64,000 bases of DNA from Pseudomonas cichorii (GTDB lineage: Bacteria > Pseudomonadota > Gammaproteobacteria > Pseudomonadales > Pseudomonadaceae). Shown here in pieces: positions 26,004-34,269 of this stretch. Below the pieces are notes generated by a model. The model did not search any database. It was given only the letters and a program-made list of their open reading frames with translations, and was not told where the DNA came from. How positions within the stretch are numbered: position 1 is the stretch's first letter; every line of letters begins with the position of its first letter. The translations under genes and the position numbers were made by a program. The stretch spans positions 62,001-126,000 of the forward strand of contig NZ_BLVZ01000016.1 of the NCBI RefSeq assembly GCF_015471405.1. Reading direction: 5' to 3'.

Positions 26004-26059
26004 TTCGCGAATGAATTCGCTCCCACCATAATTTGTGTGGGAGCGAATTCATTCGCGAA
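26004..26059. repeat. REP-like palindrome, copy 2
   Basis: The arms TTCGCGAATGAATTCGCTCC (from 26004) and GGAGCGAATTCATTCGCGAA (to 26059) are exact inversions, making this the most perfect of the four copies. It lies between convergent genes. Confidence 0.9.
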
Positions 26060-26068
26060 CAGGGATTA

Positions 26069-26356
26069 TCAGACGCGAGCCTGGGCGATCAGCTCGATAT
26101 AGTCTTCAGCGTTGCGCTGATCCTTGATCAAGGCAACGAAATCATTACCGTGCTCGTCCTTGCCATCCAGGTCGTGACCGGCTTCCTTGAAGAACACCAG
26201 AAAACGCTCGAAGTCATCGATCCGCAGGCCACGGTAGGCCTTGATCAATTTGTGCAGCGACGGCGAGGTGGCATCGTACGGCTCGAAGTTCAGGAACAGT
26301 TTGATCTGCTCGTCGCCGATCTCGTCCCCAATCAACTGCTTCTTATCTTTACGCAT
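26069..26356 (-). CDS. PA4642-family small protein
   Basis: From ATG 26356 (GGAG seven bases upstream) the product is 95 residues, MRKDKKQLIGDEIGDEQIKLF. Repeated acidic and aromatic residues (LKAGHD-like EAGHDLDGKDEHGNDFVALI) follow. It matches the conserved Pseudomonas protein family named after PA4642. There is no signal peptide or known domain, and the function is unknown. A longer frame reaching 26494 lacks initiation signals. Confidence 0.8.
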   Translation of the reverse strand: MRKDKKQLIGDEIGDEQIKLFLNFEPYDATSPSLHKLIKAYRGLRIDDFERFLVFFKEAGHDLDGKDEHGNDFVALIKDQRNAEDYIELIAQARV

Positions 26357-26421
26357 TGCGGGCTCCAACTGGTCGCAGACACTTTCACGGGCGGGCAGTT
26401 TACCCTTGGCGTGTGCGAGGC

Positions 26422-26904
26422 TCAACGCGCACGTAGCACCGCAGTATGCAGATCGGCCCATACATGGCCGTTGGCATAAACCAGGAACTGGCAATAAACC
26501 TTTTCACTGCGTAGCAAGTCCACCACGGCACGGTACTGGTTGACCGGGTAATAGAGCGTCAAGGTGCGTGATGGCTCATCGTAGGTCGGTTTTTTCAGGC
26601 TCTTGCTTTCGGCATCGAAGTGAATGAACACTTCGGAAATGGTCGCCCCCTTGTTCAGCGGCTTGCCCTTGAGACGCAGCAACATCGGCGACGTAATGGG
26701 AATCGGCTGCTGACTGGACTGGCGCTGATTGCCGAGGACTACCGAATATTCGGTTATCTGCAATAACTGTTGCTGCTCCGGCGCACCGGCGCGCAGGCTC
26801 AGATCATCGGGAGGCAGGTACTGGCCATGCATGGGTTCAGCGTGAACCGGTGTCAGGCCGCAGACCATCACCAGCGCCATGGCGCCAGAAATCGATAACT
26901 TCAT
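26422..26904 (-). CDS. Hypothetical exported protein, 160 residues
   Basis: The protein has a Sec signal (MKLSISGAMALVMVCGLTP, cleavage near VHA-EPMH). The mature part is soluble, mixed alpha/beta, with VFIHFDAESKSLKK and TLTLYYPVNQYRAVVDLLRSE. I recognise no domain. It resembles an uncharacterised periplasmic protein at the same place in P. aeruginosa (PA4643 by order). It lies upstream of the PA4642-like gene on the same strand and downstream of hpt. Confidence 0.75.
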   Translation of the reverse strand: MKLSISGAMALVMVCGLTPVHAEPMHGQYLPPDDLSLRAGAPEQQQLLQITEYSVVLGNQRQSSQQPIPITSPMLLRLKGKPLNKGATISEVFIHFDAESKSLKKPTYDEPSRTLTLYYPVNQYRAVVDLLRSEKVYCQFLVYANGHVWADLHTAVLRAR

Positions 26905-26932
26905 TCAGAACTTCCCTGAAAAACCAACGATC

Positions 26933-26956
26933 ATTCCTGCGTCACAGCGCAGGAAT
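26933..26956. repeat. Short perfect inverted repeat
   Basis: ATTCCTGCG at 26933-26941 is exactly inverted at 26948-26956 as CGCAGGAAT. It lies between the hpt stop and the exported-protein gene; no T run follows on either strand, so its role as a terminator is doubtful. Confidence 0.5.
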
Positions 26957-26991
26957 ACCTCTATATGAAGGCATTCCTGCCGCAACGACAA

Positions 26992-27549
26992 TTACATCCC
27001 TTTGACAGCATAGATCCCGGCGGCATTGCGCCAGTAACCTTTGTAGTCCATACCGTAGCCGAAGATATAACGGTCCACGCATGGCAGGCCAACGAAATCG
27101 GCCTTCAGGTCAGGGCGAGCCTTGCGGTCGTGATCCTTGTCGATCAAAACCGCCGTATGTACGGCACGAGCGCCTGCGTGTTTGCAGAAGTCGATGATCG
27201 CACCCAGGGTATGACCTTCGTCGAGGATGTCGTCGATGATCAGCACGTCACGGTCAATGAACGAGACTTCCGGCTTGGCTTTCCAGAACAGGTCGCCGCC
27301 AGTGGTTTCGTTGCGATAGCGGGTCGCGTGCAGGTAAGAGGCTTCCAGCGGGAAGTTCAGATGCGTCAGCAGTTTGCCCGAGAAGATCAGGCCGCCATTC
27401 ATCACACAGAATACAACAGGGTTGCGGTCGGCCAGTTCAGCGTTGATCTGCGCTCCGACGCGAGCGATGGCAGCATCGACTTCAGCCTCGGTGTAGAGGC
27501 AATCGGCCTCGCGCATGATTTGACGGATATGCTCGAGATCAGCGGACAT
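26992..27549 (-). CDS. hpt: Hypoxanthine-guanine phosphoribosyltransferase
   Basis: The 185-residue enzyme carries the PRPP loop VLIIDDILDEGHTL near residue 100 and the purine-binding region FVGLPCVDRYIFGYGMDYKGYWRN near the C-terminus. VVFCVMNGGLIFSGKLL is the first conserved loop. It salvages hypoxanthine and guanine to IMP and GMP in the cytoplasm. It is divergent from upp, so the two salvage genes flank a common 208-bp region. Family identity is firm. Confidence 0.95.
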   Translation of the reverse strand: MSADLEHIRQIMREADCLYTEAEVDAAIARVGAQINAELADRNPVVFCVMNGGLIFSGKLLTHLNFPLEASYLHATRYRNETTGGDLFWKAKPEVSFIDRDVLIIDDILDEGHTLGAIIDFCKHAGARAVHTAVLIDKDHDRKARPDLKADFVGLPCVDRYIFGYGMDYKGYWRNAAGIYAVKGM

Positions 27550-27757
27550 GAAGCTCTCCAGATGGGCAGTTTAAGAAAAGCGGGCAAAGGTACGCATCCC
27601 GTCCATTCAGGGCAAGCGATTATGGACTAACGTTGCGAGTACCGCCCGAAGGCAAGGATTCACACCTTGCGTGACGATACTGCATGCGCTGTAAGACAGT
27701 CACAGCTGAATAGATTAATCTAGGCCGTTTTTTTGCCCCCTGCTGGAGCCTTTTCTT

Positions 27758-28396
27758 ATGCCCATTCGTGAAATCCGTCATCCGCTGATCCGCCATAAGC
27801 TCGGCCTGATGCGCCGCGCCGATATCAGCACCAAGAATTTCCGTGAGCTGGCACAGGAAGTCGGCGCACTGCTTACCTATGAAGCCACCGCAGACCTGCC
27901 GCTGGAAAGCTACGACATCGAAGGCTGGTGCGGCACCGTTCAGGTCGAGAAGATCGCGGGCAAGAAAATCACCGTCGTGCCGATCCTGCGTGCCGGCATC
28001 GGCATGCTCGACGGCGTGCTGAGCCTGATTCCGGGCGCAAAAGTCAGCGCCGTAGGCCTGGCCCGCAATGAAGAAACACTGGAAGCCCACACCTATCTGG
28101 AAAAGCTGGTTCCGGAAATCGACGAGCGTCTGGCGATGATCATAGACCCGATGCTGGCGACAGGCGGTTCGATGATCGCCACCATCGACCTGCTCAAGAA
28201 AGCCGGCTGCAAGGAAATCCGCGCCATGGTTCTGGTGGCGGCCCCCGAAGGTATCGCGGCGGTGGAGAAGGCTCACCCGGACGTGATTATCTACACCGCA
28301 TCCATCGATCAACGTCTGAACGAACACGGCTACATCATTCCTGGCCTGGGTGATGCCGGTGACAAGATTTTCGGCACCAAGCAAAAGGACGCATAA
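27758..28396 (+). CDS. upp: Uracil phosphoribosyltransferase
   Basis: The 212-residue protein begins MPIREIRHPLIRHKLGLMR, diagnostic of Upp, and contains the PRPP site IDPMLATGGSM near residue 131 plus the uracil-contacting YIIPGLGDAGDKIFGT at the end. It converts uracil and PRPP to UMP. GGAG lies nine bases upstream of ATG. uraA follows after four bases, so uptake and phosphoribosylation are co-expressed. Confidence 0.97.
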   Translation: MPIREIRHPLIRHKLGLMRRADISTKNFRELAQEVGALLTYEATADLPLESYDIEGWCGTVQVEKIAGKKITVVPILRAGIGMLDGVLSLIPGAKVSAVGLARNEETLEAHTYLEKLVPEIDERLAMIIDPMLATGGSMIATIDLLKKAGCKEIRAMVLVAAPEGIAAVEKAHPDVIIYTASIDQRLNEHGYIIPGLGDAGDKIFGTKQKDA

Positions 28397-28400
28397 TTCG

Positions 28401-29666
28401 ATGAAGCAGTCCGAATTCAACGATCCACTGTGGCGTACGGTTCTTTCCGGCGCACAAATGCTGTTCGTGGCCTTTGGCGCCCTGGTGCTGATGCCGCTCA
28501 TTACCGGGCTCGATCCCAACGTGGCGCTGTTCACCGCTGGTCTGGGCACGCTGCTGTTCCAGATGGTGACAGGTCGTCAGGTGCCGGTATTCCTGGCATC
28601 GAGCTTTGCCTTCATCACTCCGATCATTCTCGCCAAAGGCCAGTTCGGCCTGGCTGCGACCATGGGTGGCGTGATGGCGGCAGGTTTTGTCTACACCTTC
28701 CTGGGCCTGGCCGTGAAAATCAAAGGCACAGGATTCATTGACCGCCTGCTGCCACCGGTGGTTATCGGCCCGGTGATCATCTCTATCGGCCTGGCCATGG
28801 CCCCCATTGCCGCCAACATGGCGATGGGCAAATCGGGTGACGGTGCCGAGCTGATCCCCTACAAGACCGCCATGCTGATTTCGATGCCAGCCTTGCTGAC
28901 CACACTGATCGTGGCGGTGTTCGGCAAAGGTATTTTCCGTCTGGTGCCGATCATTTCCGGCGTACTGGTGGGCTTTGCGCTGTCGTTCTACTTTGGCGTG
29001 GTGGATACCGCGAAGATTGCCGCCGCGCCCTGGCTGGCACTGCCGCACTTCACCGCACCGGAGTTCAACTGGCAGGCCATCCTGTTCATTGTCCCGGTGG
29101 CACTGGCTCCGGCCATCGAACATATCGGCGGTGTGATCGCGGTGGGCAGCGTGACCGGACGCGACTACCTGAAAAAACCTGGCCTGCATCGCACCCTGTT
29201 TGGCGACGGGATCGCCACGACAGCAGCCGGCCTGTTCGGTGGCCCGCCCAACACCACTTATGCCGAAGTGACTGGCGCGGTGATGCTGACCAAGAACTAC
29301 AACCCGGCCATCATGACCTGGGCCTCGATCTTTGCCATCGCCCTGGCCTTTATCGGCAAGTTCGGCGCACTACTGCAAAGCATTCCGGTGCCGGTCATGG
29401 GCGGGATTCTGTGCCTGCTGTTCGGTTCGATTGCTGCGGTGGGGATGAACACCCTGATTCGACACAAGGTCGATCTGTCCGAGGCGCGTAATCTGGTGAT
29501 CGTCTCGGTGACCCTGGTGTTCGGTATTGGCGGAGTGCTGATCGGAACCGGCAACGGCCCCGATGACTTCGGCCTCAAGGGCATCGCCCTGTGCGCCATT
29601 ACTGCCATCGCCCTGAACCTGATCCTGCCGGGCAATGACAGCTGGAAGAACAAGCAACTGCCATAA
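28401..29666 (+). CDS. uraA: Uracil permease (nucleobase:cation symporter-2)
   Basis: Start ATG 28401 gives 421 residues with about 12-14 hydrophobic segments. The NCS2 signature appears as APAIEHIGGVIAVGSVTGRDY near residue 232, then GLFGGPPNTTYAEVTGA. It imports uracil with protons across the inner membrane. A longer frame to 28350 overlaps upp and is rejected. It is co-transcribed with upp; a REP repeat follows. Confidence 0.95.
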   Translation: MKQSEFNDPLWRTVLSGAQMLFVAFGALVLMPLITGLDPNVALFTAGLGTLLFQMVTGRQVPVFLASSFAFITPIILAKGQFGLAATMGGVMAAGFVYTFLGLAVKIKGTGFIDRLLPPVVIGPVIISIGLAMAPIAANMAMGKSGDGAELIPYKTAMLISMPALLTTLIVAVFGKGIFRLVPIISGVLVGFALSFYFGVVDTAKIAAAPWLALPHFTAPEFNWQAILFIVPVALAPAIEHIGGVIAVGSVTGRDYLKKPGLHRTLFGDGIATTAAGLFGGPPNTTYAEVTGAVMLTKNYNPAIMTWASIFAIALAFIGKFGALLQSIPVPVMGGILCLLFGSIAAVGMNTLIRHKVDLSEARNLVIVSVTLVFGIGGVLIGTGNGPDDFGLKGIALCAITAIALNLILPGNDSWKNKQLP

Positions 29667-29677
29667 CCATAACCCGC

Positions 29678-29730
29678 GTAGGAGCGAATTCATTCGCGAA
29701 TGAGCGGAGCGCCGCCCGATTCGCTCCTAC
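29678..29730. repeat. REP-like palindrome, copy 3
   Basis: GTAGGAGCGAAT (29678-29689) is inverted at 29719-29730 as ATTCGCTCCTAC, and the GAATTCATTCGCGA core lies within. The element lies between convergent uraA and hemH and includes the hemH stop codon (29727-29729). Confidence 0.88.
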
Positions 29731-30752
29731 GACATCAAGGGTGCTTTTTCACACATCCGGTTCAAGGCCCTGGCCCAGTTCGGGTCGTCATTCAGGCAGG
29801 GCACCAGCACCAGCTCTTCACCGCCCGCCTCCTTGAATTGCTCCGCTCCGCGATCACCGATCTCTTCCAGTGTCTCGATGCAGTCGGCCACGAATGCCGG
29901 GCACATCACCAGCAACTTTTTCACGCCCTGAGCTGCCAGCTCATCAAGGCGCGCTTCGGTGTAGGGTTCAATCCACTTGGCACGCCCAAGACGCGACTGG
30001 AACGACACCGACCATTTACCGTCAGGAATGCCCATGCGCTGTGCAAAGGCCGCAGCTGAGCGCAGGCATTGTGCGCGATAGCAGGTGGCGACCACTTCCG
30101 GCGGCGCGGTCATGCAGCAGTTTTCATTCTTGAAACAGTGGTTGCCGGTAGGGTCGAGCTTGGTCAGGTGCCTTTCCGGCAGGCCGTGAAAACTCAGCAG
30201 CAGGTGATCGTGGGGCTGCTGCAAGTGCGGACGAACATTTTCCACCAGGGCATCGAGGTACTCGTCCTGATCGTAGAAAGGTTTCAGCAGCGAGAACTCC
30301 ATTGCGAGCGATTTGGCCCGCACCACACGCTTGGCTTCTTCGATCACGGTCGTGACGGTGCTATCCGCAAACTGTGGATAAAGCGGGGCCAGAGTCACCT
30401 TCTTGATGCCCTGCCCTGCCAGGCGCGTCAGTACCGTTTCGATGGAGGGCTCGCCATAACGCATCGCCAGTTCAACCGGCCCCTGCGTCCACTCCTTTTT
30501 CATGGCCTCCTGCAAGCGCTTGCTCAGCACTACCAGCGGCGAACCGTCATCCCACCAGATGGACGCATAGGCATGGGCAGACTGCTCCGGGCGCTTGATC
30601 AGGATCAGCGAAACCAGCAGCCTGCGAACCGGCCACGGCAGGTCGATGACGTAAGGGTCCATCAGGAACTGGTTGAGATACCGGCGTACGTCCGGCACTG
30701 CTGTAGAAGCAGGCGAACCCAGATTGACCAGCAACAGCGCGTGATCGGTCAT
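29727..30752 (-). CDS. hemH: Ferrochelatase
   Basis: Starting at ATG 30752 (AGGA about six bases upstream), the 341-residue enzyme has LLLVNLGSPAST at the N-terminus, the metal-site histidine region LLLSFHGLPERHL near residue 190 and YQSRLGRAKWIEP-like QSRLGRAKWIEPYTEA. CPAFVADCIETLEEI follows. It inserts Fe2+ into protoporphyrin IX at the inner membrane, completing haem synthesis. It is followed by no gene on its strand; yfcH lies 13 bases upstream. The stop codon is inside a REP element. Confidence 0.95.
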   Translation of the reverse strand: MTDHALLLVNLGSPASTAVPDVRRYLNQFLMDPYVIDLPWPVRRLLVSLILIKRPEQSAHAYASIWWDDGSPLVVLSKRLQEAMKKEWTQGPVELAMRYGEPSIETVLTRLAGQGIKKVTLAPLYPQFADSTVTTVIEEAKRVVRAKSLAMEFSLLKPFYDQDEYLDALVENVRPHLQQPHDHLLLSFHGLPERHLTKLDPTGNHCFKNENCCMTAPPEVVATCYRAQCLRSAAAFAQRMGIPDGKWSVSFQSRLGRAKWIEPYTEARLDELAAQGVKKLLVMCPAFVADCIETLEEIGDRGAEQFKEAGGEELVLVPCLNDDPNWARALNRMCEKAPLMS

Positions 30753-30765
30753 GCAAAATCCTATT

Positions 30766-31668
30766 TCAATGGCGGCCCGAAAATTCACTCAGGGCGGCGC
30801 GCAGATCAGTAAACCGGAAGGTAAAACCCGCCTCCAGCAAACGGGCTGGCCGGGCTCGTTGACCACCCAGCAGCAAAACAGACAGCTCACCCAGCGCCAC
30901 ACGCAACGCAAACCCCGGCAAAGGCATGAAGGCTGGCCGGTGAAGGACGCCCGCCAGGGTCTTGGCAAATTCGCGATTACGCACCGGCGTTGGCGCGCAG
31001 AGATTATAAGGACCTCGGGCATCACTGCGGTTCAACAGAAAATCAATCGCCGCGATTTGATCGTCGATATGAATCCAGGGCATCCATTGCCGACCATTGC
31101 CTATCGGGCCACCCAGGCCGAGCTTGAAGGGCAGCAGCAAACGCTTCACGAAACCGCCCTGCTCGGACACCACCAGCCCGGTACGCACCAGAACCACTCG
31201 AATGCCCAGGGCCTCTGCATGTTGAGCGGTTTCTTCCCAGGCGGTGCATAACTGGCTGGCGAAGTCTTCCTTGGCTGGCCGGGAGGTTTCATCCAGTTCA
31301 TGCTCACCCGCATCGCCATACCAGCCGACCGCGGAACCGGAAATCATCACCTCGAGCTTTTGCTGCCGTCCCTCCAGCCAGGCCAGCAGTTGCTCGGTAA
31401 GACCAATGCGACTGCTCCACAGCAGCAACCTGCGCTTGCGAGTCCAGGGACGGTCAGCTATCGGAGCACCCGCGAGGTTGATGACGGCATCGATCGATTG
31501 CTCACCCAACTCATCCAGACGGGCAATCCCACGCACCGACGGCCCACAGAGTTCAGGCACTTGAGCGGGTCGGCGGCTCCAGACTGTCAACTGATGGCCT
31601 TGCGCAGACCAGAATCGACAGAGCGCTCGTCCTATCAAACCAGTACCGCCGGTCAGCAATATGTGCAT
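30766..31668 (-). CDS. TIGR01777 family NAD-dependent epimerase/oxidoreductase (YfcH-like)
   Basis: The 300-residue protein starts MHILLTGGTGLIGRALCRFW with a TGGTGxxG dinucleotide motif. It has NLAGAPIADRPWTRKRR and SAVGWYGDAGEHELDE, both hallmarks of TIGR01777, and a DUF1731-like tail. Its substrate is unknown. GAGGTAA stands seven bases before the start. It is probably co-transcribed with hemH, and the order fits PA4656-PA4655. Confidence 0.92.
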   Translation of the reverse strand: MHILLTGGTGLIGRALCRFWSAQGHQLTVWSRRPAQVPELCGPSVRGIARLDELGEQSIDAVINLAGAPIADRPWTRKRRLLLWSSRIGLTEQLLAWLEGRQQKLEVMISGSAVGWYGDAGEHELDETSRPAKEDFASQLCTAWEETAQHAEALGIRVVLVRTGLVVSEQGGFVKRLLLPFKLGLGGPIGNGRQWMPWIHIDDQIAAIDFLLNRSDARGPYNLCAPTPVRNREFAKTLAGVLHRPAFMPLPGFALRVALGELSVLLLGGQRARPARLLEAGFTFRFTDLRAALSEFSGRH

Positions 31669-31969
31669 GGCAGGTTACCTCGCGTGGCGTTCGGGGCAAT
31701 TGAGTAGTCTATTTTTTATAGGTCTGGCTTATCCACAAAAGCAAAACCTTTTGCTGAACAATAGGCCACACCTGAATGAATTGGAGCTTTACTGCCCACC
31801 CCGGGCAGTTGGCCCATTGTCTACAAGCAACAGACTGACCGTCTTTGACCGAACAGGTTGCAGTTGACCAGGCAGTAAAATCGAGAACGACTGCAAGTTA
31901 TACCAAAAACGGAGATTGTACAGGTTTTAACTACGGCGTAGTCTGTGCAGACAAGGTAACGAGGCCCCT
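31669..31969. promoter_or_regulatory. 301-bp divergent intergenic region upstream of the renalase-like gene
   Basis: The region separates yfcH from the photo-oxidative cluster and carries no gene. Near its right end are TTGTACAG (31916-31923), ACTACG-G-CGTAGT (31930-31942) and GTCTG-TG-CAGAC (31941-31952). These half-sites resemble TTGTACAGAC/GTCTGTATAA in front of the DUF523 gene, so a common MerR-type regulator is plausible. No clear -35/-10 pair was found. Confidence 0.5.
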
Positions 31970-32956
31970 ATGACTGTACCTATCGCAATCATCGGTACCG
32001 GTATCGCCGGACTCTCTGCTGCCCAGGCACTCAAATCTGCCGGGCATGACGTACATCTTTTCGATAAAAGCCGCGGCAGCGGCGGAAGAATGTCCAGCAA
32101 GCGAAGTGAGGCAGGTTCTCTGGACATGGGCGCGCAGTATTTCACCGCCCGTGATCGCCGCTTCGTAGCAGCCGTCAATCAGTGGCAAGCCAAGGGCTAT
32201 GTGGCCGAATGGACTCCCTCGCTCTACAACTTCCATGGTGGCAGGCTCAGCCCGTCGCCGGACGAACAGGTGCGCTGGGTCGGCACGCCAGGCATGAGCG
32301 CCATTACCCGCGCCATGCTGAGCGATCTGCCCGTGACATTCTCGTGCCGCATCACCGAAGTCTTTCGCGGCGAACATCACTGGAACCTGCAAGATGCCGA
32401 AGGCAACAGCCACGGTCCTTTCAGCCATGTGGTCATCGCCCTGCCAGCGCCTCAGGCAACGACACTGCTGGCGGCGGCACCGAAACTGGCAAGCGTGGTC
32501 ACCGGCGTGAAAATGGACCCGACCTGGGCCGTGGCCCTGGCTTTCGCAACTCCCCTGCAAACTCCGATGCAAGGCTGTTTCGTACAAGACAGCCCCCTCG
32601 ACTGGCTGGCCCGCAATCGCAGTAAACCCCAACGTGACGACACGCTCGACACCTGGGTTCTGCATGCCACCAGCAACTGGAGCAGACAACATCTGGACAT
32701 GCCCAAAGAGGAAGTCATCGAGCATCTGCATGGCGCATTCGCCGAACTGATCAACTGCCCGATGCCAGCTCCGGTATTCAGCCAGGCGCACCGCTGGCTC
32801 TATGCACGACCTGCCGGCTCGCATGAATGGGGCGCACTCTCCGATGCTGACCTGGGCATTTATGTCTGTGGCGACTGGTGCTTGTCCGGTCGCGTCGAAG
32901 GCGCATGGCTCAGCGGCCAGGAAGCCGCACGCCGCCTGCTTGAACACCTCAAGTGA
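31970..32956 (+). CDS. Renalase-like NAD(P)/FAD-dependent oxidoreductase
   Basis: The 328-residue flavoprotein has the FAD motif IIGTGIAGLSAAQAL at residues 6-20, FDKSRGSGGRMSSKR and LDMGAQYFTARD early on, and a C-terminal GDWCLSGRVEGAWLSG that closes the FAD site. This pattern matches bacterial renalase, described from P. syringae pv. phaseolicola as an oxidase of mis-reduced 2- and 6-dihydro-NAD(P). It thereby recycles faulty cofactors. GAGG lies four to five bases before ATG. A Trp-rich gene follows by a GTGA overlap. Membership of the light/oxidative cluster is by position. Confidence 0.75.
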   Translation: MTVPIAIIGTGIAGLSAAQALKSAGHDVHLFDKSRGSGGRMSSKRSEAGSLDMGAQYFTARDRRFVAAVNQWQAKGYVAEWTPSLYNFHGGRLSPSPDEQVRWVGTPGMSAITRAMLSDLPVTFSCRITEVFRGEHHWNLQDAEGNSHGPFSHVVIALPAPQATTLLAAAPKLASVVTGVKMDPTWAVALAFATPLQTPMQGCFVQDSPLDWLARNRSKPQRDDTLDTWVLHATSNWSRQHLDMPKEEVIEHLHGAFAELINCPMPAPVFSQAHRWLYARPAGSHEWGALSDADLGIYVCGDWCLSGRVEGAWLSGQEAARRLLEHLK

Positions 32957-33168
32957 ATACCATCAATCCCCGCAAGCTGCTGCTGTCGAAATGGACCGCA
33001 GCAGTCCCGCTCAACCGCGAAAAGCACTTTCTGGTGACCGAGCTGTTCAAGGATGAGGAAGGCACGGTGCTGGAGATAGAACTGCAAGCCGTGATGACTC
33101 ACCGCAGCGAGCGATTGCCATGGCAGACGCTACAGAATGCGCAAGTGTGGCGCATGGGCTGGAAATGA
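32953..33168 (+). CDS. TIGR02450 family Trp-rich small protein
   Basis: The 71-residue product begins NTINPRKLLLSKWTAAVPLNREKHF and ends LQNAQVWRMGWK, matching the small Trp-rich TIGR02450 family of unknown function. The GTG start at 32953 overlaps the TGA of the renalase gene. The family is often found close to photolyase genes, as here. Confidence 0.85.
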   Translation: MNTINPRKLLLSKWTAAVPLNREKHFLVTELFKDEEGTVLEIELQAVMTHRSERLPWQTLQNAQVWRMGWK

Positions 33169-33208
33169 GCCTGCGTCTGCCTTGTGAATAAGCGCCGCCT
33201 GTAAATTC

Positions 33209-33216
33209 TTGTACAA
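33209..33216. promoter_or_regulatory. TTGTACAA palindrome upstream of the DUF523 promoter
   Basis: A perfect 8-bp palindrome sharing TTGTA/TACAA halves with the operator at 33227-33240, six bases before the -35 box. Probably another regulator contact. Confidence 0.4.
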
Positions 33217-33221
33217 AGAAT

Positions 33222-33249
33222 TTGACTTGTACAGCTACAAACCTATGAT
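33222..33249 (+). promoter_or_regulatory. Sigma-70-type promoter of the light-response operon
   Basis: TTGACT (33222-33227) and TATGAT (33244-33249) are separated by 16 bases and lie 55 bases before ATG 33304. The spacer is almost filled by an operator palindrome (separate entry). Confidence 0.7.
33227..33240. promoter_or_regulatory. Operator TTGTA-CAGC-TACAA in the promoter spacer
   Basis: A perfect 5-4-5 inverted repeat overlies the last -35 base and most of the spacer. The position is typical of a MerR-family repressor, and such a regulator is encoded in the same operon. Confidence 0.6.
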
Positions 33250-33257
33250 GACACAAG

Positions 33258-33283
33258 TTGTACAGACTTCTTGGTCTGTATAA
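33258..33283. promoter_or_regulatory. Second operator with TTGTACAGAC/GTCTGTATAA arms
   Basis: TTGTACAGAC (33258-33267) and GTCTGTATAA (33274-33283) form a 10-6-10 inverted repeat with one mismatch. It lies just past the -10 box, over the expected transcription start. Repression by roadblock, or a second promoter in which TTGTAC and TATAAG act as -35 and -10 (15-base spacer), are both possible. Confidence 0.55.
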
Positions 33284-33303
33284 GTCTTGCGTAGAGGTTT
33301 GTG

Positions 33304-34266
33304 ATGTCAGCGCCTGTGATCGATAAGCCAAAACTGGGTATCAGTGCCTGCCTGCTGGGCGCTGAGGTTCGTTTCAATGGCGGTCATAAAGAATCTCGTC
33401 TTTGTACGCGGGCGCTGAGCGAGTATTTCGATTTCGTTGCGGCCTGCCCTGAAGTCGCCATCGGCATGGGGATTCCCCGTGAACCGATCCGGTTGGTGGG
33501 CGACCCCGAAAATCCCCAGGCCGTCGGCACGGTCAACAGCGACCTGAATGTCACCACGGCGCTGGCTGATTACGGGCTGCACATGGCGACCGAGCTGGGC
33601 GATATCTGTGGCTACATTTTCATGCAGAAATCACCGTCCTGCGGCCTGGAGCGGGTCAAGGTCTATCGAGAAAACGGCGCGCCCGTCGATGGCGGTGGAC
33701 GCGGTATCTATGCCCAGGCCTTCTGCGCCAGACACCCCGACCTGCCTGTAGAAGAAGACGGCAGACTCAACGACGCCGTGTTACTGGAAAACTTCGTCAC
33801 GCGGGTATTCGCCTACGCGGCCTGGCAGCAACTGCTCAAAGAGGGCGTGACACGTCGCGCCTTGAGCCAATTTCATTCGCGCTACAAATATCAGCTCATG
33901 GCCAGCAATCCCGAGCAGTACAAAGTGCTGGGCAACATGCTGGGCAGCATGGGCCGTAGCGATCCGAACGAGATTGCACCGCGCTATTTCAGCCAGTTGA
34001 TGGCGGCACTTAAAAAATGCGCCACCCGCCGCACCCACACCAACGTCCTCCAACACCTCAGTGGCTACCTCAAACACCACCTCGACACTGAGGACAAGCA
34101 GGAAATCCAGCAATTGATCACTCAATACCATCAAGGCGTCGTGCCCTTGATCGTGCCGCTGACCCTGCTCAAGCACCACTTCCGCCAACATCCTGATCCG
34201 TATATTGCGCTGCAGGTTTACATGCAGCCGCATCCGGAAAAACTGAGCCTGCGTAATGCGATCTGA
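33304..34266 (+). CDS. DUF523/DUF1722 protein (YbgA-like)
   Basis: From ATG 33304 (GAGG six bases upstream) the product is 320 residues. The N-terminal DUF523 half has LGISACLLGAEVRFNGGHK and the cysteine motif FMQKSPSCGLERVKVY. The C-terminal DUF1722 half has SRYKYQLMASNPEQYKVLG and ends near HPEKLSLRNAI. The cysteines suggest an iron-sulfur or thiol function. DUF1722 proteins are frequently found next to MerR regulators and photolyase, as here. The role is not established. It is the first gene of the operon. Confidence 0.88.
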   Translation: MSAPVIDKPKLGISACLLGAEVRFNGGHKESRLCTRALSEYFDFVAACPEVAIGMGIPREPIRLVGDPENPQAVGTVNSDLNVTTALADYGLHMATELGDICGYIFMQKSPSCGLERVKVYRENGAPVDGGGRGIYAQAFCARHPDLPVEEDGRLNDAVLLENFVTRVFAYAAWQQLLKEGVTRRALSQFHSRYKYQLMASNPEQYKVLGNMLGSMGRSDPNEIAPRYFSQLMAALKKCATRRTHTNVLQHLSGYLKHHLDTEDKQEIQQLITQYHQGVVPLIVPLTLLKHHFRQHPDPYIALQVYMQPHPEKLSLRNAI

Positions 34267-34269
34267 ACC

